NCBI RefSeq assembly: GCF_000422885.1
Contig: NZ_AUGX01000001.1
Location: forward strand, 497,238-561,237
Reading direction: 5' to 3'
From: Ottowia thiooxydans DSM 14619
Lineage (GTDB): Bacteria > Pseudomonadota > Gammaproteobacteria > Burkholderiales > Burkholderiaceae_C
Length of the DNA stretch: 64,000 bases
The notes below the pieces were generated by a model that saw nothing but the letters and a program-made list of their open reading frames with translations, was not told the origin of the DNA and made no database searches. Shown here piece after piece: positions 46,270-55,866 of this stretch. How positions within the stretch are numbered: the first letter of the stretch is position 1; each line of letters starts with the position of its first letter. A program made the position numbers and the translations under genes.

Positions 46270-46327
46270 AAAGTCACGGCAAATGCCCTTATTTCTGCGG
46301 CGCATGAACCCAACAAGGATGAGCACC

Positions 46328-46870
46328 ATGGCAGCGGCGAACATGAAACCTGAGATCGACCCTCTCGATTTACGACGTGCCCTCGGTCGCTTTGGCACAG
46401 GCGTGACGGTTATCACCACGCGCACCTTTGATGGCACACGCGTTGGCGTGACAGCGAACTCGTTCAACACGGTGTCATTGGAGCCCCCCATCGTGTTGTG
46501 GAGCCTGGCGACCAAGTCGCCCAACCTTGAAAACTTCCGGAACGCGGGGCGTTTTGTGGTCAACGTACTGGCACTGCACCAAATGGACCTGTCTGGCCGC
46601 TTCTCACGCCCCGCACCGGACAAGTTCGCCGGCGTCGAGTACGCAGATGGCTTGGGTGGTTTGCCAGTGCTCACAGGATGCACTGCAACGATTGAGTGCG
46701 CGGTTATCAATAGCCATACGGTGGGAGACCACATGTTGTTTTTGGGCCGGGTGGAGCGCTACACCTACGAAGACGCTGCGCCCCTGCTCTTCCACAACGG
46801 CAAGTACATAGAGGCCACGGTCATCACACCGCCACCTGCAGCCGCCCCAGCACGCAACGCCGCCTGCTGA
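46328..46870 (+). CDS. Flavin reductase-family protein
   Basis: 180 residues from the ATG at 46328; AAGGA lies 8 bases before it, while ATGs at 46283 and 46319 lack a site. Fold motifs: LRRALGRFGTGVTVITT, GVTANSFNTVSLEPPIVLWSL and a late GDHMLFLGRVE. This family supplies reduced FMN to partner monooxygenases. Its partner is very probably the luciferase-like protein encoded 57 bases downstream. Confidence 0.95.
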   Translation: MAAANMKPEIDPLDLRRALGRFGTGVTVITTRTFDGTRVGVTANSFNTVSLEPPIVLWSLATKSPNLENFRNAGRFVVNVLALHQMDLSGRFSRPAPDKFAGVEYADGLGGLPVLTGCTATIECAVINSHTVGDHMLFLGRVERYTYEDAAPLLFHNGKYIEATVITPPPAAAPARNAAC

Positions 46871-46927
46871 CGCCGGGCTGGCCACACCCAACGATTCACC
46901 AATTCACAGAAAACCAAGGAAAAGACA

Positions 46928-48019
46928 ATGAAGCTGGGCATGTTCATGATGCCGTTGCACCCACCGGGCCGCAATGTGACTCAGACACTGCAGGAAGACC
47001 GTGAGGCCATCATCCTGGCTGATCGGCTGGGTTTCTCTGAAGCCTACGTTGGTGAGCACGTTACCGATGCCGCAGAAACCGTCACCTCGTCGATGATTTT
47101 TCTTGCCAGCCTGATCGCCGAGACGCAGCAGATCATGTTGGGCACCGGAACGATCAACGTTCCCAACAGCCACCCTGCGGCCATCGCCACGCAAGCCGCC
47201 ATGCTGGACCATTTGCTGAAAGGCCGCTTCATCATGGGCATCAGCCCGGGTGGGCTGATGTCAGATGCAGAGGTGTTCGGCAATCTTGGCAATAACCGCA
47301 CCGAGATGTTTGTGGAGGGCATCAATGCGGTGCTCAATATCTGGCAGTCTGATCCGCCCTACAACATTGAAGGCAAGTACTGGAACATCTCAGTCGCCAA
47401 GACCATGATCCCCGAGATTGGCCAGGGCTTCATGATGAAACCGTTCCAGAAACCGCATCCCTTGATCGTGGGCACGGCAGTCGCCCCCTTCTCGCAAGGC
47501 GTGACGGAGATGGCCATGCGTGGTTGGCAGCCCATCTCTGCAAACTTCCTCATGCCTGAATGGGTCAAGACGCATTGGCCCAAATACGTGGAGGGGCGCA
47601 CGGCCATCGGTGCTGAGGCCTCCCCCAATGAATGGCGCATCGCCAAGAGCATATTTGTGGCCGATGACGAAGCCACAGCGCGCCGCTACGCGCTAGAAGC
47701 CGATGGCCCCTACCATTTTTACTTCAAGCAACTGGTGCGCAAACTGGTGGGTGCAGGCGGGCGCGGCAACCTGTTCAAGACCGACCCCAGCATGCCCGAC
47801 GAAGCCATCACGCCGGATTACGTGACACAGCGGTTGGTGATTGCCGGCACGGTCGATTCAGTGGTGGACCAACTGCTGGCCTTCCGCGAGCAGGTGGGTG
47901 ACTTCGGCACCCTGCTCTACGCCGGGCACGATTGGGTAGACCCAGCGTTGGGCAAACGCTCCATGCAGCTGATGTCCGAGCAGGTCATGCCCAGGGTCAA
48001 TGCAGCCATTGGCGCATGA
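46928..48019 (+). CDS. LLM-class flavin-dependent monooxygenase
   Basis: 363 residues. A luciferase-like TIM barrel: MKLGMFMMPLHPPGRN, EDREAIILADRLGFSEAYVGEH, GTGTINVPNSHPAAIATQAAMLDHLLKGRFIMGISPGG. It resembles limonene-1,2-monooxygenase-type LLM proteins rather than RutA. With the flavin reductase it forms a two-component monooxygenase. The substrate is likely an alicyclic, heterocyclic or ketone compound imported by the ABC system downstream. Confidence 0.95.
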   Translation: MKLGMFMMPLHPPGRNVTQTLQEDREAIILADRLGFSEAYVGEHVTDAAETVTSSMIFLASLIAETQQIMLGTGTINVPNSHPAAIATQAAMLDHLLKGRFIMGISPGGLMSDAEVFGNLGNNRTEMFVEGINAVLNIWQSDPPYNIEGKYWNISVAKTMIPEIGQGFMMKPFQKPHPLIVGTAVAPFSQGVTEMAMRGWQPISANFLMPEWVKTHWPKYVEGRTAIGAEASPNEWRIAKSIFVADDEATARRYALEADGPYHFYFKQLVRKLVGAGGRGNLFKTDPSMPDEAITPDYVTQRLVIAGTVDSVVDQLLAFREQVGDFGTLLYAGHDWVDPALGKRSMQLMSEQVMPRVNAAIGA

Positions 48020-48128
48020 ACCCCGCGCAAGCTAATCGACGGACCGAGGCGCGCCCTGACCAGCACGCCCGTACGCCCGCCTTCCTGCCGGGAAGCGGCA
48101 TCAATCTCAACCCGGAAGTGAGTCTGTG

Positions 48129-48980
48129 ATGGGGACCTTGATACAGATCGCCAACGCGCTCTCCCTGGCGGCCTTGCTGTTTGTGGTGGCCAGTGGTTTC
48201 ACGCTGATTTTTGGCCTGCTCCGGGTGGTGAACCTTGCGCACGGAGCCTTGTACCTGCTGGGGGGCTACATAGGCCTCACGGTGGCACGCTCGTCAGAGA
48301 GTTTTCTGCTTGGCATCCTCGCGGCCACTGCTTCGGTAGCCTTGGCCGGCTACCTGCTGGACCGGTTCCTGCTGGAGCGCGTGAAGGACCAGGATCTGAA
48401 ACAGGTCTTGCTCACGCTGGGTGTGGCGCTGGTCATCAATGATCTGGCGCTGGTGATCTGGGGCGGTGATGCGTTGACCGTACCTATTCCTGAGTTCCTG
48501 CGCGGCGCGATGGAAATCGGCGAAGCGTTCTATCCCAAGTACCGAGTGTTCGTCATGGCCGCAGGGCTCTCCACTTTTGTGTTGCTCTGGCTGGTTTACA
48601 ACCGCACTCGCCTGGGCGCCTTGATACGCGCGGGCGTCGACGACAAGGAAATGGTGCAGGCCATGGGGGTCAACATTGGCCGCCTCTTCGTGTTCACCTT
48701 CATGCTGGGCTCAGCTCTGGCCGGCTTGGGCGGTGTTCTGGGTGGTGCATTCCTCACGCTGTATCCCACGGCAGATTCCGAAATCCTGGTGTTCAGCCTG
48801 GCGATCGTGATCATTGGCGGACGAGGCAGCCTGGGCGGCGCAGCGATTGGCAGTTTGCTGGTTGGCGGCCTGGCAACGTTCGGGCCTCTATGGCTACCCG
48901 AGCTGGCTTACTTCGTGATTTTTGGGCCGATGGCATTGCTGCTCGCCTTCCGCCCTCTTGGCTTGTTTGGAAAGGCCTGA
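48129..48980 (+). CDS. Branched-chain amino acid-type ABC permease, LivH family
   Basis: 283 residues with about 8 hydrophobic segments. GFTLIFGLLRVVNLAHGALYLLGGY and a C-terminal GGRGSLGGAAIGSLLVGGL loop are typical of LivH permeases, which form half the channel of high-affinity importers for branched-chain amino acids, urea or aromatic acids. The ATG at 48129 follows a GGAAG site; a GTG at 48126 is less likely. It is followed 4 bases later by the LivM partner. Confidence 0.95.
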   Translation: MGTLIQIANALSLAALLFVVASGFTLIFGLLRVVNLAHGALYLLGGYIGLTVARSSESFLLGILAATASVALAGYLLDRFLLERVKDQDLKQVLLTLGVALVINDLALVIWGGDALTVPIPEFLRGAMEIGEAFYPKYRVFVMAAGLSTFVLLWLVYNRTRLGALIRAGVDDKEMVQAMGVNIGRLFVFTFMLGSALAGLGGVLGGAFLTLYPTADSEILVFSLAIVIIGGRGSLGGAAIGSLLVGGLATFGPLWLPELAYFVIFGPMALLLAFRPLGLFGKA

Positions 48981-48983
48981 AAC

Positions 48984-49934
48984 GTGATTCAACGCACTCC
49001 GCTTCTGTTGGCGCTGGTTTTGTTCCTGGCCTTGGTGAGCGCTCCGTTCTGGTTGAATGCCTACCCGCAAACTTTGCTGACCGAGATCTTGATCTTTGGC
49101 CTGTTTGCAGCCTCCATCGACCTGCTGGCCGGTGTGGCTGGCCGCACCTCACTGGGTCACGGAGCGATCTTTGGTACAGCCGCCTATGTGGTGGCCTGGT
49201 GCCAGACTTCTGCGGGCATTGATCCCTGGATGGCCGCTGCACTGGGTGTGGGGGCCGCCACCTTGCTGGCTCTGGTCTTTGGTTTGCTGGCCGTGCGCAC
49301 AGAAGGCGTGTACTTCCTGCTGCTCACGCTGGCGCTGGGCATGGTGGTCTGGGGGGTGGCCTACCGCTGGGTCTCGGTCACGGGCGCCGAGAGCGGCCTG
49401 CGGGGCATTGCCAGACCAGAAGGCCTGGAGGACAACGCCCATTTCTACTGGTTCGTGCTCGCGGCGGTGGCGCTCACCTTCTTTGCGCTCCGCAGCGTCG
49501 TGAACTCCCAGTTCGGCCTTGCACTGCGTGGCATCAAGCAGAGCAGCACACGCATGCGCACCCTGGGCTACAACGTGCCGCTGACACTCGCTCTCGCATT
49601 TACGGTATCTGGCTTCGTTGCCGGCGTGGCCGGCGTGCTGGGCGTGTACCTGAACAGCTTTGTGAGCCCCAGCAGCGTGGCGCTGGCGCAGTCCACCAAA
49701 GGCCTGCTGATGGCCATCCTGGGCGGCGTTGGCACCTTGTGGGGGGGCTTCATTGGTGCGGGCGTGATGATCGCCCTGGAAAACCTGGTGAGCTTCTACA
49801 CCGAACGCTGGGCCATGGTGCTGGGCGTGATGTTTGTGCTGACCATGTTGTTCGCCCCCACAGGCCTGCTGGGCACGGCGCGCACCGTGATTGAGCGCCT
49901 CAAGAAGGGTTCGTCCAAGACGACGCCACCCTGA
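48984..49934 (+). CDS. ABC permease, LivM family
   Basis: 316 residues from a GTG at 48984, starting 4 bases after the LivH stop. About 8-9 hydrophobic segments; GVAGRTSLGHGAIFGTAAYVVAW and a C-terminal GGVGTLWGGFIGAGVMIALEN loop identify the LivM partner. The two permeases form a heterodimeric channel. Confidence 0.95.
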   Translation: MIQRTPLLLALVLFLALVSAPFWLNAYPQTLLTEILIFGLFAASIDLLAGVAGRTSLGHGAIFGTAAYVVAWCQTSAGIDPWMAAALGVGAATLLALVFGLLAVRTEGVYFLLLTLALGMVVWGVAYRWVSVTGAESGLRGIARPEGLEDNAHFYWFVLAAVALTFFALRSVVNSQFGLALRGIKQSSTRMRTLGYNVPLTLALAFTVSGFVAGVAGVLGVYLNSFVSPSSVALAQSTKGLLMAILGGVGTLWGGFIGAGVMIALENLVSFYTERWAMVLGVMFVLTMLFAPTGLLGTARTVIERLKKGSSKTTPP

Positions 49935-49979
49935 ATCCCGTTCCCGTCCTTCGAACTTTCAATACCCTAGGAGACAAGC

Positions 49980-51236
49980 ATGCAACGCAGAAACTTCATC
50001 TTGAACAGCGCCCAAGCCGGTGCCGCACTTATGCTGCCGACACTGAGCCCGCTAGCCTTCGGCCAGACCGGCCCGATCAAAATCGGCTTCATGAGCCCGC
50101 TCACTGGCGTGGCAGCCTCCACAGGCCGGGAGTTGCTGGATGGGTGGAATATGTTCTGGCAACAAAACGGCCTGAAGATTGGGAACCGAATGGTGGAAAT
50201 CCTCGTGGAGGACGATGGCTCCAACCCCGACACAGCCATGCAGAAAGCACGCCGTTTGCACCAGCAGCAAGGTGTGCACATGCTGGTGGGCAACGTGCTG
50301 GCGAACACCGGCCTGGCGGTGGCTGAATACGCCAAGACGGCCAATGTGCCCTATCTCATGCCAGCGGTGGCCGCCGATGAACTCACCCAGCGTGGCCGTA
50401 TTCCCAATGTGCTGCGCACCGGTGGTTTCTCTGCCAGCCAGATCACGCGCCCCCTGGCAGACTGGGCCCGCAAGCGCGGCTACAAGCGCGTGGTCACTCT
50501 CGGCCAGGATTACGCTTTTGGCCATGAGCAGGTTGGTGGTTTCGTGCAGGTCTTTACCGAGGGTGGGGGTTCAGTCGCTGGCCAGTTCTGGCATCCACTG
50601 AACACGCCAGACCTGAGCACCTACCTTGGACAGATCAAAGCCCTGAACCCCGATGTGGTGTTCTCGGTGCAAACGGGTGCCGACTCCGCGCGTATCTTGC
50701 AGCAATGGTCGAACTATGGCTTCAAGGACAAGATCCCGCTGATCACCTCCCAAAACGTCACCGATCAATCCGTGATTCGCACGCTCAATGCCGCCGAGTG
50801 TGAGGGCATCATTTCCAGCTCCCATTTCGCCGAAGGGCGCGATTCGCCCGACACCAAACGCTTCGTGGACAACTACGAAAAGGCGTTCAAGAAGTTGCCA
50901 GGCATCTTCGCTGCCGAAGGTTTCACCGGCGCCATGTGGCTGGCCCACGCACTGAAGAAGATCAATGGCCGCTCCGAAGACTCCGCCGCCCTCATTTCTG
51001 CCTTGTCTAGCGAGACCATTGAAGGCACGCCGTTTGGCAAGAGCGTGAAGATGGATGCCTATGGCAACCCCGTGTTCGACGTGTACATTCGCCGCGTGGT
51101 CAAGCGCGCCGATGGCAAGCTGGTGAATGCCGTCGTCGAGACCTACCCTCAGGTCTCGCAGTTCTGGAACTACAACCCCGTGGAGTATTTGAAGCAGCCT
51201 GCGTACAGCCGCGCCTTCCAAGGCATTGCCAAATGA
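49980..51236 (+). CDS. ABC substrate-binding protein, LivK/UrtA type
   Basis: 418 residues. The N-terminus (MQRRNFILNSAQAGAALML) is a signal with paired arginines, ending near FGQT. IKIGFMSPLTGVAAS opens the Peripla_BP_6 (LivK-like) fold. It should capture the ligand in the periplasm for the LivHMGF channel. The ligand is not evident. The gene overlaps the ATPase start by ATGA. Confidence 0.95.
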   Translation: MQRRNFILNSAQAGAALMLPTLSPLAFGQTGPIKIGFMSPLTGVAASTGRELLDGWNMFWQQNGLKIGNRMVEILVEDDGSNPDTAMQKARRLHQQQGVHMLVGNVLANTGLAVAEYAKTANVPYLMPAVAADELTQRGRIPNVLRTGGFSASQITRPLADWARKRGYKRVVTLGQDYAFGHEQVGGFVQVFTEGGGSVAGQFWHPLNTPDLSTYLGQIKALNPDVVFSVQTGADSARILQQWSNYGFKDKIPLITSQNVTDQSVIRTLNAAECEGIISSSHFAEGRDSPDTKRFVDNYEKAFKKLPGIFAAEGFTGAMWLAHALKKINGRSEDSAALISALSSETIEGTPFGKSVKMDAYGNPVFDVYIRRVVKRADGKLVNAVVETYPQVSQFWNYNPVEYLKQPAYSRAFQGIAK

Positions 51237-52018
51237 GTCTAGCGAGTTCAGCGGCAAACGCAGGCGCGGCGGCCATTGAGCTGCACGGCGTGAGCCGTAG
51301 CTTTGGTGGCTTGAAGGCGGTAGATGATGTCACGCTCCGCATTCAGGCCGGCACGCGCCACGTGCTCATTGGTCCGAACGGGGCGGGCAAAACCACTCTG
51401 TTCGCATTGATGTCAGGCGAGCTGGGTGTGAGCGCTGGCAAGGTCAACCTATTCGGCCAGGATGTTACATCCTGGTCTGCCATGCGCCGCTCGCGGGCAG
51501 GATTGGGCCGAACCTACCAGATCACCAACGTGTTCTCCGGCCTCAGCGTGCAGGAAAACCTGGTGCTAGCCATGCGCGGGCGCGGCGGTGGCCAACTCAA
51601 TATGTTCACCAGCACTCGCCCAGATGCGGCCAGCAGTGCGCGCATCGACGAGTTGCTGAGCATGTGTGGCCTGCAAAACCGCCGTGATGTGCGCGCAGGG
51701 GCGATGTCCTATGGCGAGCAACGCTTGCTGGAGTTGGCGATTTCGCTTGCCAATGATCCGCGTTTGCTGCTGCTTGACGAGCCCGCGGCCGGCCTTTCAC
51801 CGGCCGAGCGAGGCCCCATGGCCGAGACCATCCGCCGTTTGCCGCGCGAGCTGACCATCGTGCTCATTGAGCACGACATGGAGCTGGCGCTCGGCTTGGC
51901 CGACCGCGTCAGCTGCCTCTACTATGGAAGCCTGCTCGCCGATGGAACGCCGGAAGAAGTGCGCTCGGACAAGAAGGTGCAATCAGTTTATTTTGGAACA
52001 GCCAGCAGCCATGCTTGA
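51233..52018 (+). CDS. ABC ATPase, LivG family
   Basis: 261 residues, overlapping the binding-protein gene by ATGA. Walker A GPNGAGKTT, signature SYGEQR (usual SYGQQR), Walker B LLLLDEPAAGLSPAE and a late HDMELALGLADR switch region. A LivG-type ATPase for the LivHM channel. Confidence 0.95.
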   Translation: MSLASSAANAGAAAIELHGVSRSFGGLKAVDDVTLRIQAGTRHVLIGPNGAGKTTLFALMSGELGVSAGKVNLFGQDVTSWSAMRRSRAGLGRTYQITNVFSGLSVQENLVLAMRGRGGGQLNMFTSTRPDAASSARIDELLSMCGLQNRRDVRAGAMSYGEQRLLELAISLANDPRLLLLDEPAAGLSPAERGPMAETIRRLPRELTIVLIEHDMELALGLADRVSCLYYGSLLADGTPEEVRSDKKVQSVYFGTASSHA

Positions 52019-52721
52019 AATCAAATCCGTATCGTCCAGCTATGGCGAAGCGCAGATTCTGCATGCGGTGAATCTGACGGTGGAAGTCGGCCAAGTCGTC
52101 GGCCTGCTGGGACGCAACGGCACCGGCAAGACCACCCTGATCCGCTCCATCATGCAGGTCAAACCACCGCAAGTGACTACTGGCTCCATTCGCTGGAACG
52201 GGCAGGAGTTGTGCGGCCTCTTGCCTAATGAGGTGGCCATGTTGGGCATAGGCCTGGTGCCACAGGGGCGCCGCTTGTTCCCTTCTCTAACGGTACAGGA
52301 GCACCTGGAGATCATTCCGCGTCGACCAGTCTCATCGGGCCGTCAACCCTGGACGGTGGAGCGGGCCTACGAGCTGTTTCCCCGGCTGGGCGAGCGCCGT
52401 GGCCACCGAGGTAATCAGCTCTCAGGCGGAGAGCGCCAGATGCTGGCCATCACCCGGGCCCTGATGCTCAACCCGGACCTGATGCTGATGGATGAGCCGA
52501 CTGAGGGGCTGGCGCCGTTGATCGTGCAGCACGTTGAACAGGCTGTCCGCACCCTGCAGGCCGAGGGCATGACGGTCTTGCTGGTGGAGCAGAACCTGCG
52601 CAGTGCCTTGTCCGTGGTGGACTCTGTGTACGTGCTTGAAACGGGCGCGGTGGTTTACAACGGCACGGGAAGAGAACTCGCGAACGACACCGCCACCCTG
52701 CACCGCTATCTAGGCGTTTAA
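52011..52721 (+). CDS. ABC ATPase, LivF family
   Basis: 236 residues from the ATG at 52011, overlapping the LivG stop by 8 bases. Walker A GRNGTGKTT, LSGGERQ signature, Walker B LMLMDEPTEGLAP. It completes the five-gene LivHMK-GF-type importer that follows the monooxygenase genes. An AraC gene on the opposite strand follows 73 bases later. Confidence 0.95.
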   Translation: MLEIKSVSSSYGEAQILHAVNLTVEVGQVVGLLGRNGTGKTTLIRSIMQVKPPQVTTGSIRWNGQELCGLLPNEVAMLGIGLVPQGRRLFPSLTVQEHLEIIPRRPVSSGRQPWTVERAYELFPRLGERRGHRGNQLSGGERQMLAITRALMLNPDLMLMDEPTEGLAPLIVQHVEQAVRTLQAEGMTVLLVEQNLRSALSVVDSVYVLETGAVVYNGTGRELANDTATLHRYLGV

Positions 52722-52794
52722 GGTCTTCGGACGCGGATTGGCGTGAAGATCAATGCCGCGAGGGCGACCTCCCCTTGGGACCGGGTTTGGCTAA

Positions 52795-53766
52795 TCACCT
52801 TGCATGCCATCGGGCTTCCCCAGGCGTCATGCCATAGTGCTGCCGGAAAGCCCGGTTCAACCCCGGTGCATCTGAAAACCCGCACGCGTACGCGATCGCT
52901 GTGATGCTCATCGCCGCGTTCTTTGGATCCTTCAGCATGGCGTAAGCCGCTTGCACGCGCACCTGGCGCAAAGTATCAAGGTAGCTCGTGCCCTCTGCGG
53001 CCAGCATACGCTGCAGGTGACGCGGTGATAGGCCCTGGCGCGCGGCCAGCCACTCCAGGCAAAGACGGCTGCTGGTCAAATGTGCAGCCATATCGGCGCG
53101 CAGTGCTTGCAATCGGGCGGAGGCCAGGCTGTTCTGCTCAGCCCAGGCGGCGTAGTCAGGCGATTGGCCAAGGGCCACGGCCAGCATGTCCTGCAATTGG
53201 CGTGCTGCCAGTTGCTGGGTAGCCGCACCCCGCAGCGCTTCTGATTCCAGCAATTTGCCATAGCGCTGCAGCAGCCCCAGCATGGGCGTGTCTTCGTGCA
53301 GCGCAATCATAGGAGCATCGCTCAGGCGCGGCAGCATGCGGGCTGCATCGCGATGCGGCACGCGCAGCATCCAGGCCGCTCCGGCTTGCTGGCTGATCTG
53401 CATGGGCCGCGCCTGCGACACCAGTACCGCACCGCCGGGCCGTACTCGCAGCGCCTCTCGCCCAGGCTGCTCGATGAGCGTCTCTGCCTGCGGCATGAGC
53501 AGCATCAGGTCGTCCTGGCCGTCTTTGCAGAGTGCCGCCGTACGCGTGGTGCGCACAGGGCTCACCCGGGCGCCACCCCAGCTCGCACCCGGCACGGTGC
53601 GCAAGCTCGCTTCATAGCGCAGCGGCTGGGTGGCATCCAGGGGCGCAAGATCCACCCGCATAACACTGGCAAGGTATTCACGCATAGCCAGCATCTCGCG
53701 GCCAGCGTGCAGGCCGGAAAGGCGTATGGTGGCCATGGGAGCAGCAGCGTCTACGGAAGTCGTCAT
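52795..53766 (-). CDS. AraC-family regulator (C)
   Basis: 323 residues from the ATG at 53766; GAGGAA stands 6 bases before it. A longer frame to 54057 would overlap the divergent gene and has no signal for translation. The N-terminal 220 residues are an AraC-type sensor (YEASLRTVPGASWGGARVSPV); the C-terminus has two helix-turn-helix motifs (LCLEWLAARQGLSPRHLQRMLAAEG, ITAIAYACGFSDAPGLNRAF). Its DNA-binding half differs from regulators A and B. It is divergent from the IPTL-CTERM gene at 53939, which it probably controls. Confidence 0.93.
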   Translation of the reverse strand: MTTSVDAAAPMATIRLSGLHAGREMLAMREYLASVMRVDLAPLDATQPLRYEASLRTVPGASWGGARVSPVRTTRTAALCKDGQDDLMLLMPQAETLIEQPGREALRVRPGGAVLVSQARPMQISQQAGAAWMLRVPHRDAARMLPRLSDAPMIALHEDTPMLGLLQRYGKLLESEALRGAATQQLAARQLQDMLAVALGQSPDYAAWAEQNSLASARLQALRADMAAHLTSSRLCLEWLAARQGLSPRHLQRMLAAEGTSYLDTLRQVRVQAAYAMLKDPKNAAMSITAIAYACGFSDAPGLNRAFRQHYGMTPGEARWHAR

Positions 53767-53938
53767 GCACAGTTCCTCGTTCTTCGTACTGTAATGAAAA
53801 GTGTCGCAGATCGCATCGCGCCATTTACCCGTGTTTTCGCTAATGTCGTGTACAGACAATTGCGTGGCGCACGCAGCCAATACAGGTGATGAGGTATTTC
53901 TAAGAATACGGGGCAACGCATTCCTTCGAATCTTCCCC

Positions 53939-55609
53939 GTGCCCAATTCTTTTGCTTTGCTTTTCCTGGCCTGTGTGCTGATGCCATCGGCCTCATGGGC
54001 CGCCACCTTCACAGTCAACCGCTCGGACGACGCCCCTGACCATGCCCTGGGCGACAACGTGTGCTACGCCCAAGGCAACGGTTGCACGCTGCGCGCGGCC
54101 ATTGAGCAAGCCAGCGCCCTGCCGGGAATGCACACCATCGCGTTCGACTTTAGCGGCGCGCCCACCACGATCAGCATCGACACATCGCTGCCTTCTATCT
54201 CTCACCAGCTCACCATCGACGGCTACACCAACGGAGGCACCCCCAACACGCTGGCCGCAGGCAACAACGCCATCATCACCGTGCGCATAGATGGCGGCAA
54301 TATTGGCCCATCGGGAACACCTGGCCTGCGCTTTCTCCCCGGCGCATCCAATTCGGTGGTGCGTGGGGTGGCCATCACACGTTTCACCGGAGCCGGCGTG
54401 CTCATTGATGGGCAAGGTGGCAGCAATCTGACCGGTCTCACCCTAGCAGGCAATTTCGTCGGCGTGGATCTTGATGGATTCACACCCCTGCCGAATGAAG
54501 GCGACGCTGTGAGAATTCAGAATGAAGCTGCCTATGCCACCGCGGGTGGCTCTCAGCCGGCGGACCGCAACCTCATAGTTGCGCCCAGCTCAAGCGCGGG
54601 CATCAGCGCCTTCGGTGCCACCTCGGCCCGCGTGGCGGGCAACTTCATCGGGACAGATCGCACGGGCAATGCGTTGATAGCCACTGGCCAAGGCCTGTAC
54701 GTGGGATCTTCAGACAACACCATGGCGGAGCACAACGTCATTGGTGCCCAAGACGTAGGAGTCTACATTGATGGTGGGGTCAACCACATCGCCCTGCGGA
54801 CCAACCGAATTGGCGTGGGCACAGATGGCGCCAACCTCACCGGCGCCAACAGCCGCCACGGAGTGTTCATCACCAATGGCAGCCACGACCAAAGCCCCTA
54901 CTTCCCGCAGATAGGCACCACCAACCCCGCCGACGGAAACACCATTGCACACTGGCGTGGCAACGGAATACGAGCTGATCGCCAAACAAACAACGCCACC
55001 AGCATCAGCTTCATGAGCGTCCTGGGAAACAGCATCTATGCCACTGTAGGCGAAGGCATCGAGCTGATCGACACGGCCACGGGGCAAGGCGCAGCCCCAG
55101 GCAGCAGAGCGCCCAACTCTGTGGTCGGCATGTCGCGCCCCACTATTACCAGCGCGACGGCGGGTGTGGTGAACTTCATGTTGACAAACGGCCCTCTGGA
55201 ATACCCAGTACGTTTCGAACTCTTCAGCAACACCGAATGTGGCGCAAGCGGCTGGGGCCCTGGCCGCACCTATCTGGGCAGTGTCAGCGTGAGCGGGAAC
55301 GGCGGTCAGTACAGCGGCAGCATGGCGCTGCCCAATCTACCTGTAGGCACACCGCTCACCATGACCGCTACGGTGGACTACGGCGGGCAATTCGGTACGT
55401 CTGAATTCTCGCAGTGCGTCGCTATACAGGCCGGGCCAGTGAGTAACGGTGGCAGCAAGGTCGCTGCGGTCCCCACAATGGGCGAATTAGGTTTGGCCTT
55501 GCTGTCTGCCCTCTTGTTAGGTGTGGGAGCACTGCGCGCGCCACGGTCCGTAGACTCCGATCTTGAGCAAAACGACGGTCGGGCCCCAGGAAAACACGGC
55601 GCGAAGTAG
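53939..55609 (+). CDS. Beta-helix IPTL-CTERM-like surface protein with atypical tail
   Basis: About 556 residues if it starts at the GTG at 53939; a longer frame starts at GTG 53801 and an ATG at 53843, but the signal peptide (PNSFALLFLACVLMPSASWAAT) begins right after 53939. Residues 20-380 form a beta-helix (GNGCTLRAAIEQASALPGMHT, repeated GNFIGTD-type segments), a paralogue of the protein at 30596-32542. The C-terminus has VPTMGELG, where the usual Trp of IPTLxxWG is replaced by Leu, then a long hydrophobic helix, a basic stretch and an extended charged tail. Sorting by exosortase is likely but less certain than for its siblings. Confidence 0.85.
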   Translation: MPNSFALLFLACVLMPSASWAATFTVNRSDDAPDHALGDNVCYAQGNGCTLRAAIEQASALPGMHTIAFDFSGAPTTISIDTSLPSISHQLTIDGYTNGGTPNTLAAGNNAIITVRIDGGNIGPSGTPGLRFLPGASNSVVRGVAITRFTGAGVLIDGQGGSNLTGLTLAGNFVGVDLDGFTPLPNEGDAVRIQNEAAYATAGGSQPADRNLIVAPSSSAGISAFGATSARVAGNFIGTDRTGNALIATGQGLYVGSSDNTMAEHNVIGAQDVGVYIDGGVNHIALRTNRIGVGTDGANLTGANSRHGVFITNGSHDQSPYFPQIGTTNPADGNTIAHWRGNGIRADRQTNNATSISFMSVLGNSIYATVGEGIELIDTATGQGAAPGSRAPNSVVGMSRPTITSATAGVVNFMLTNGPLEYPVRFELFSNTECGASGWGPGRTYLGSVSVSGNGGQYSGSMALPNLPVGTPLTMTATVDYGGQFGTSEFSQCVAIQAGPVSNGGSKVAAVPTMGELGLALLSALLLGVGALRAPRSVDSDLEQNDGRAPGKHGAK

Positions 55610-55653
55610 GTCGTGTGAACACGCCAGCCTAAGATTTTCGCCGTTGCCAGTCG

Positions 55654-55866
55654 CTACTTGCTGGCGGCCAAGTGCACCGCCACGAGCGCGTTGGCATGCC
55701 CATGCCCCATCCCATGTTCGGTCTTCAGAAGAGCAACATACTCCATGTGCTTCAAGGGACCCGCCGCTTGCAGGACTTCCATCCAGTGGCTGATGGGCTT
55801 TCCATACTTGCTCTCTATGGACGGGAAATAGGAGGCTGGGCCTTTAACTGTGTTTGAAGTAGCCAT
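55654..55866 (-). CDS. DUF4287 domain protein
   Basis: 70 residues from the ATG at 55866. The frame extends to 56010 but without a start signal. The sequence (YFPSIESKYGKPISHWMEVL, then LLKTEHGMGHGHANALVAVHL) matches DUF4287, a short helical domain of unknown function often found alone or fused to DUF5655. The domain fills the whole protein. No partner gene is visible. Confidence 0.85.
   Translation of the reverse strand: MATSNTVKGPASYFPSIESKYGKPISHWMEVLQAAGPLKHMEYVALLKTEHGMGHGHANALVAVHLAASK

Noticed and set aside
44584-48019. A true rut pyrimidine operon
   Set aside because: The oxygenase does not look like RutA, and RutB, RutC and RutG are absent. Only the layout and operator spacing resemble it.
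46928-48019. Bacterial luciferase for light production
   Set aside because: The luciferase-like fold is shared by many FMN monooxygenases; no luxAB-type partner subunit or lux genes are present.
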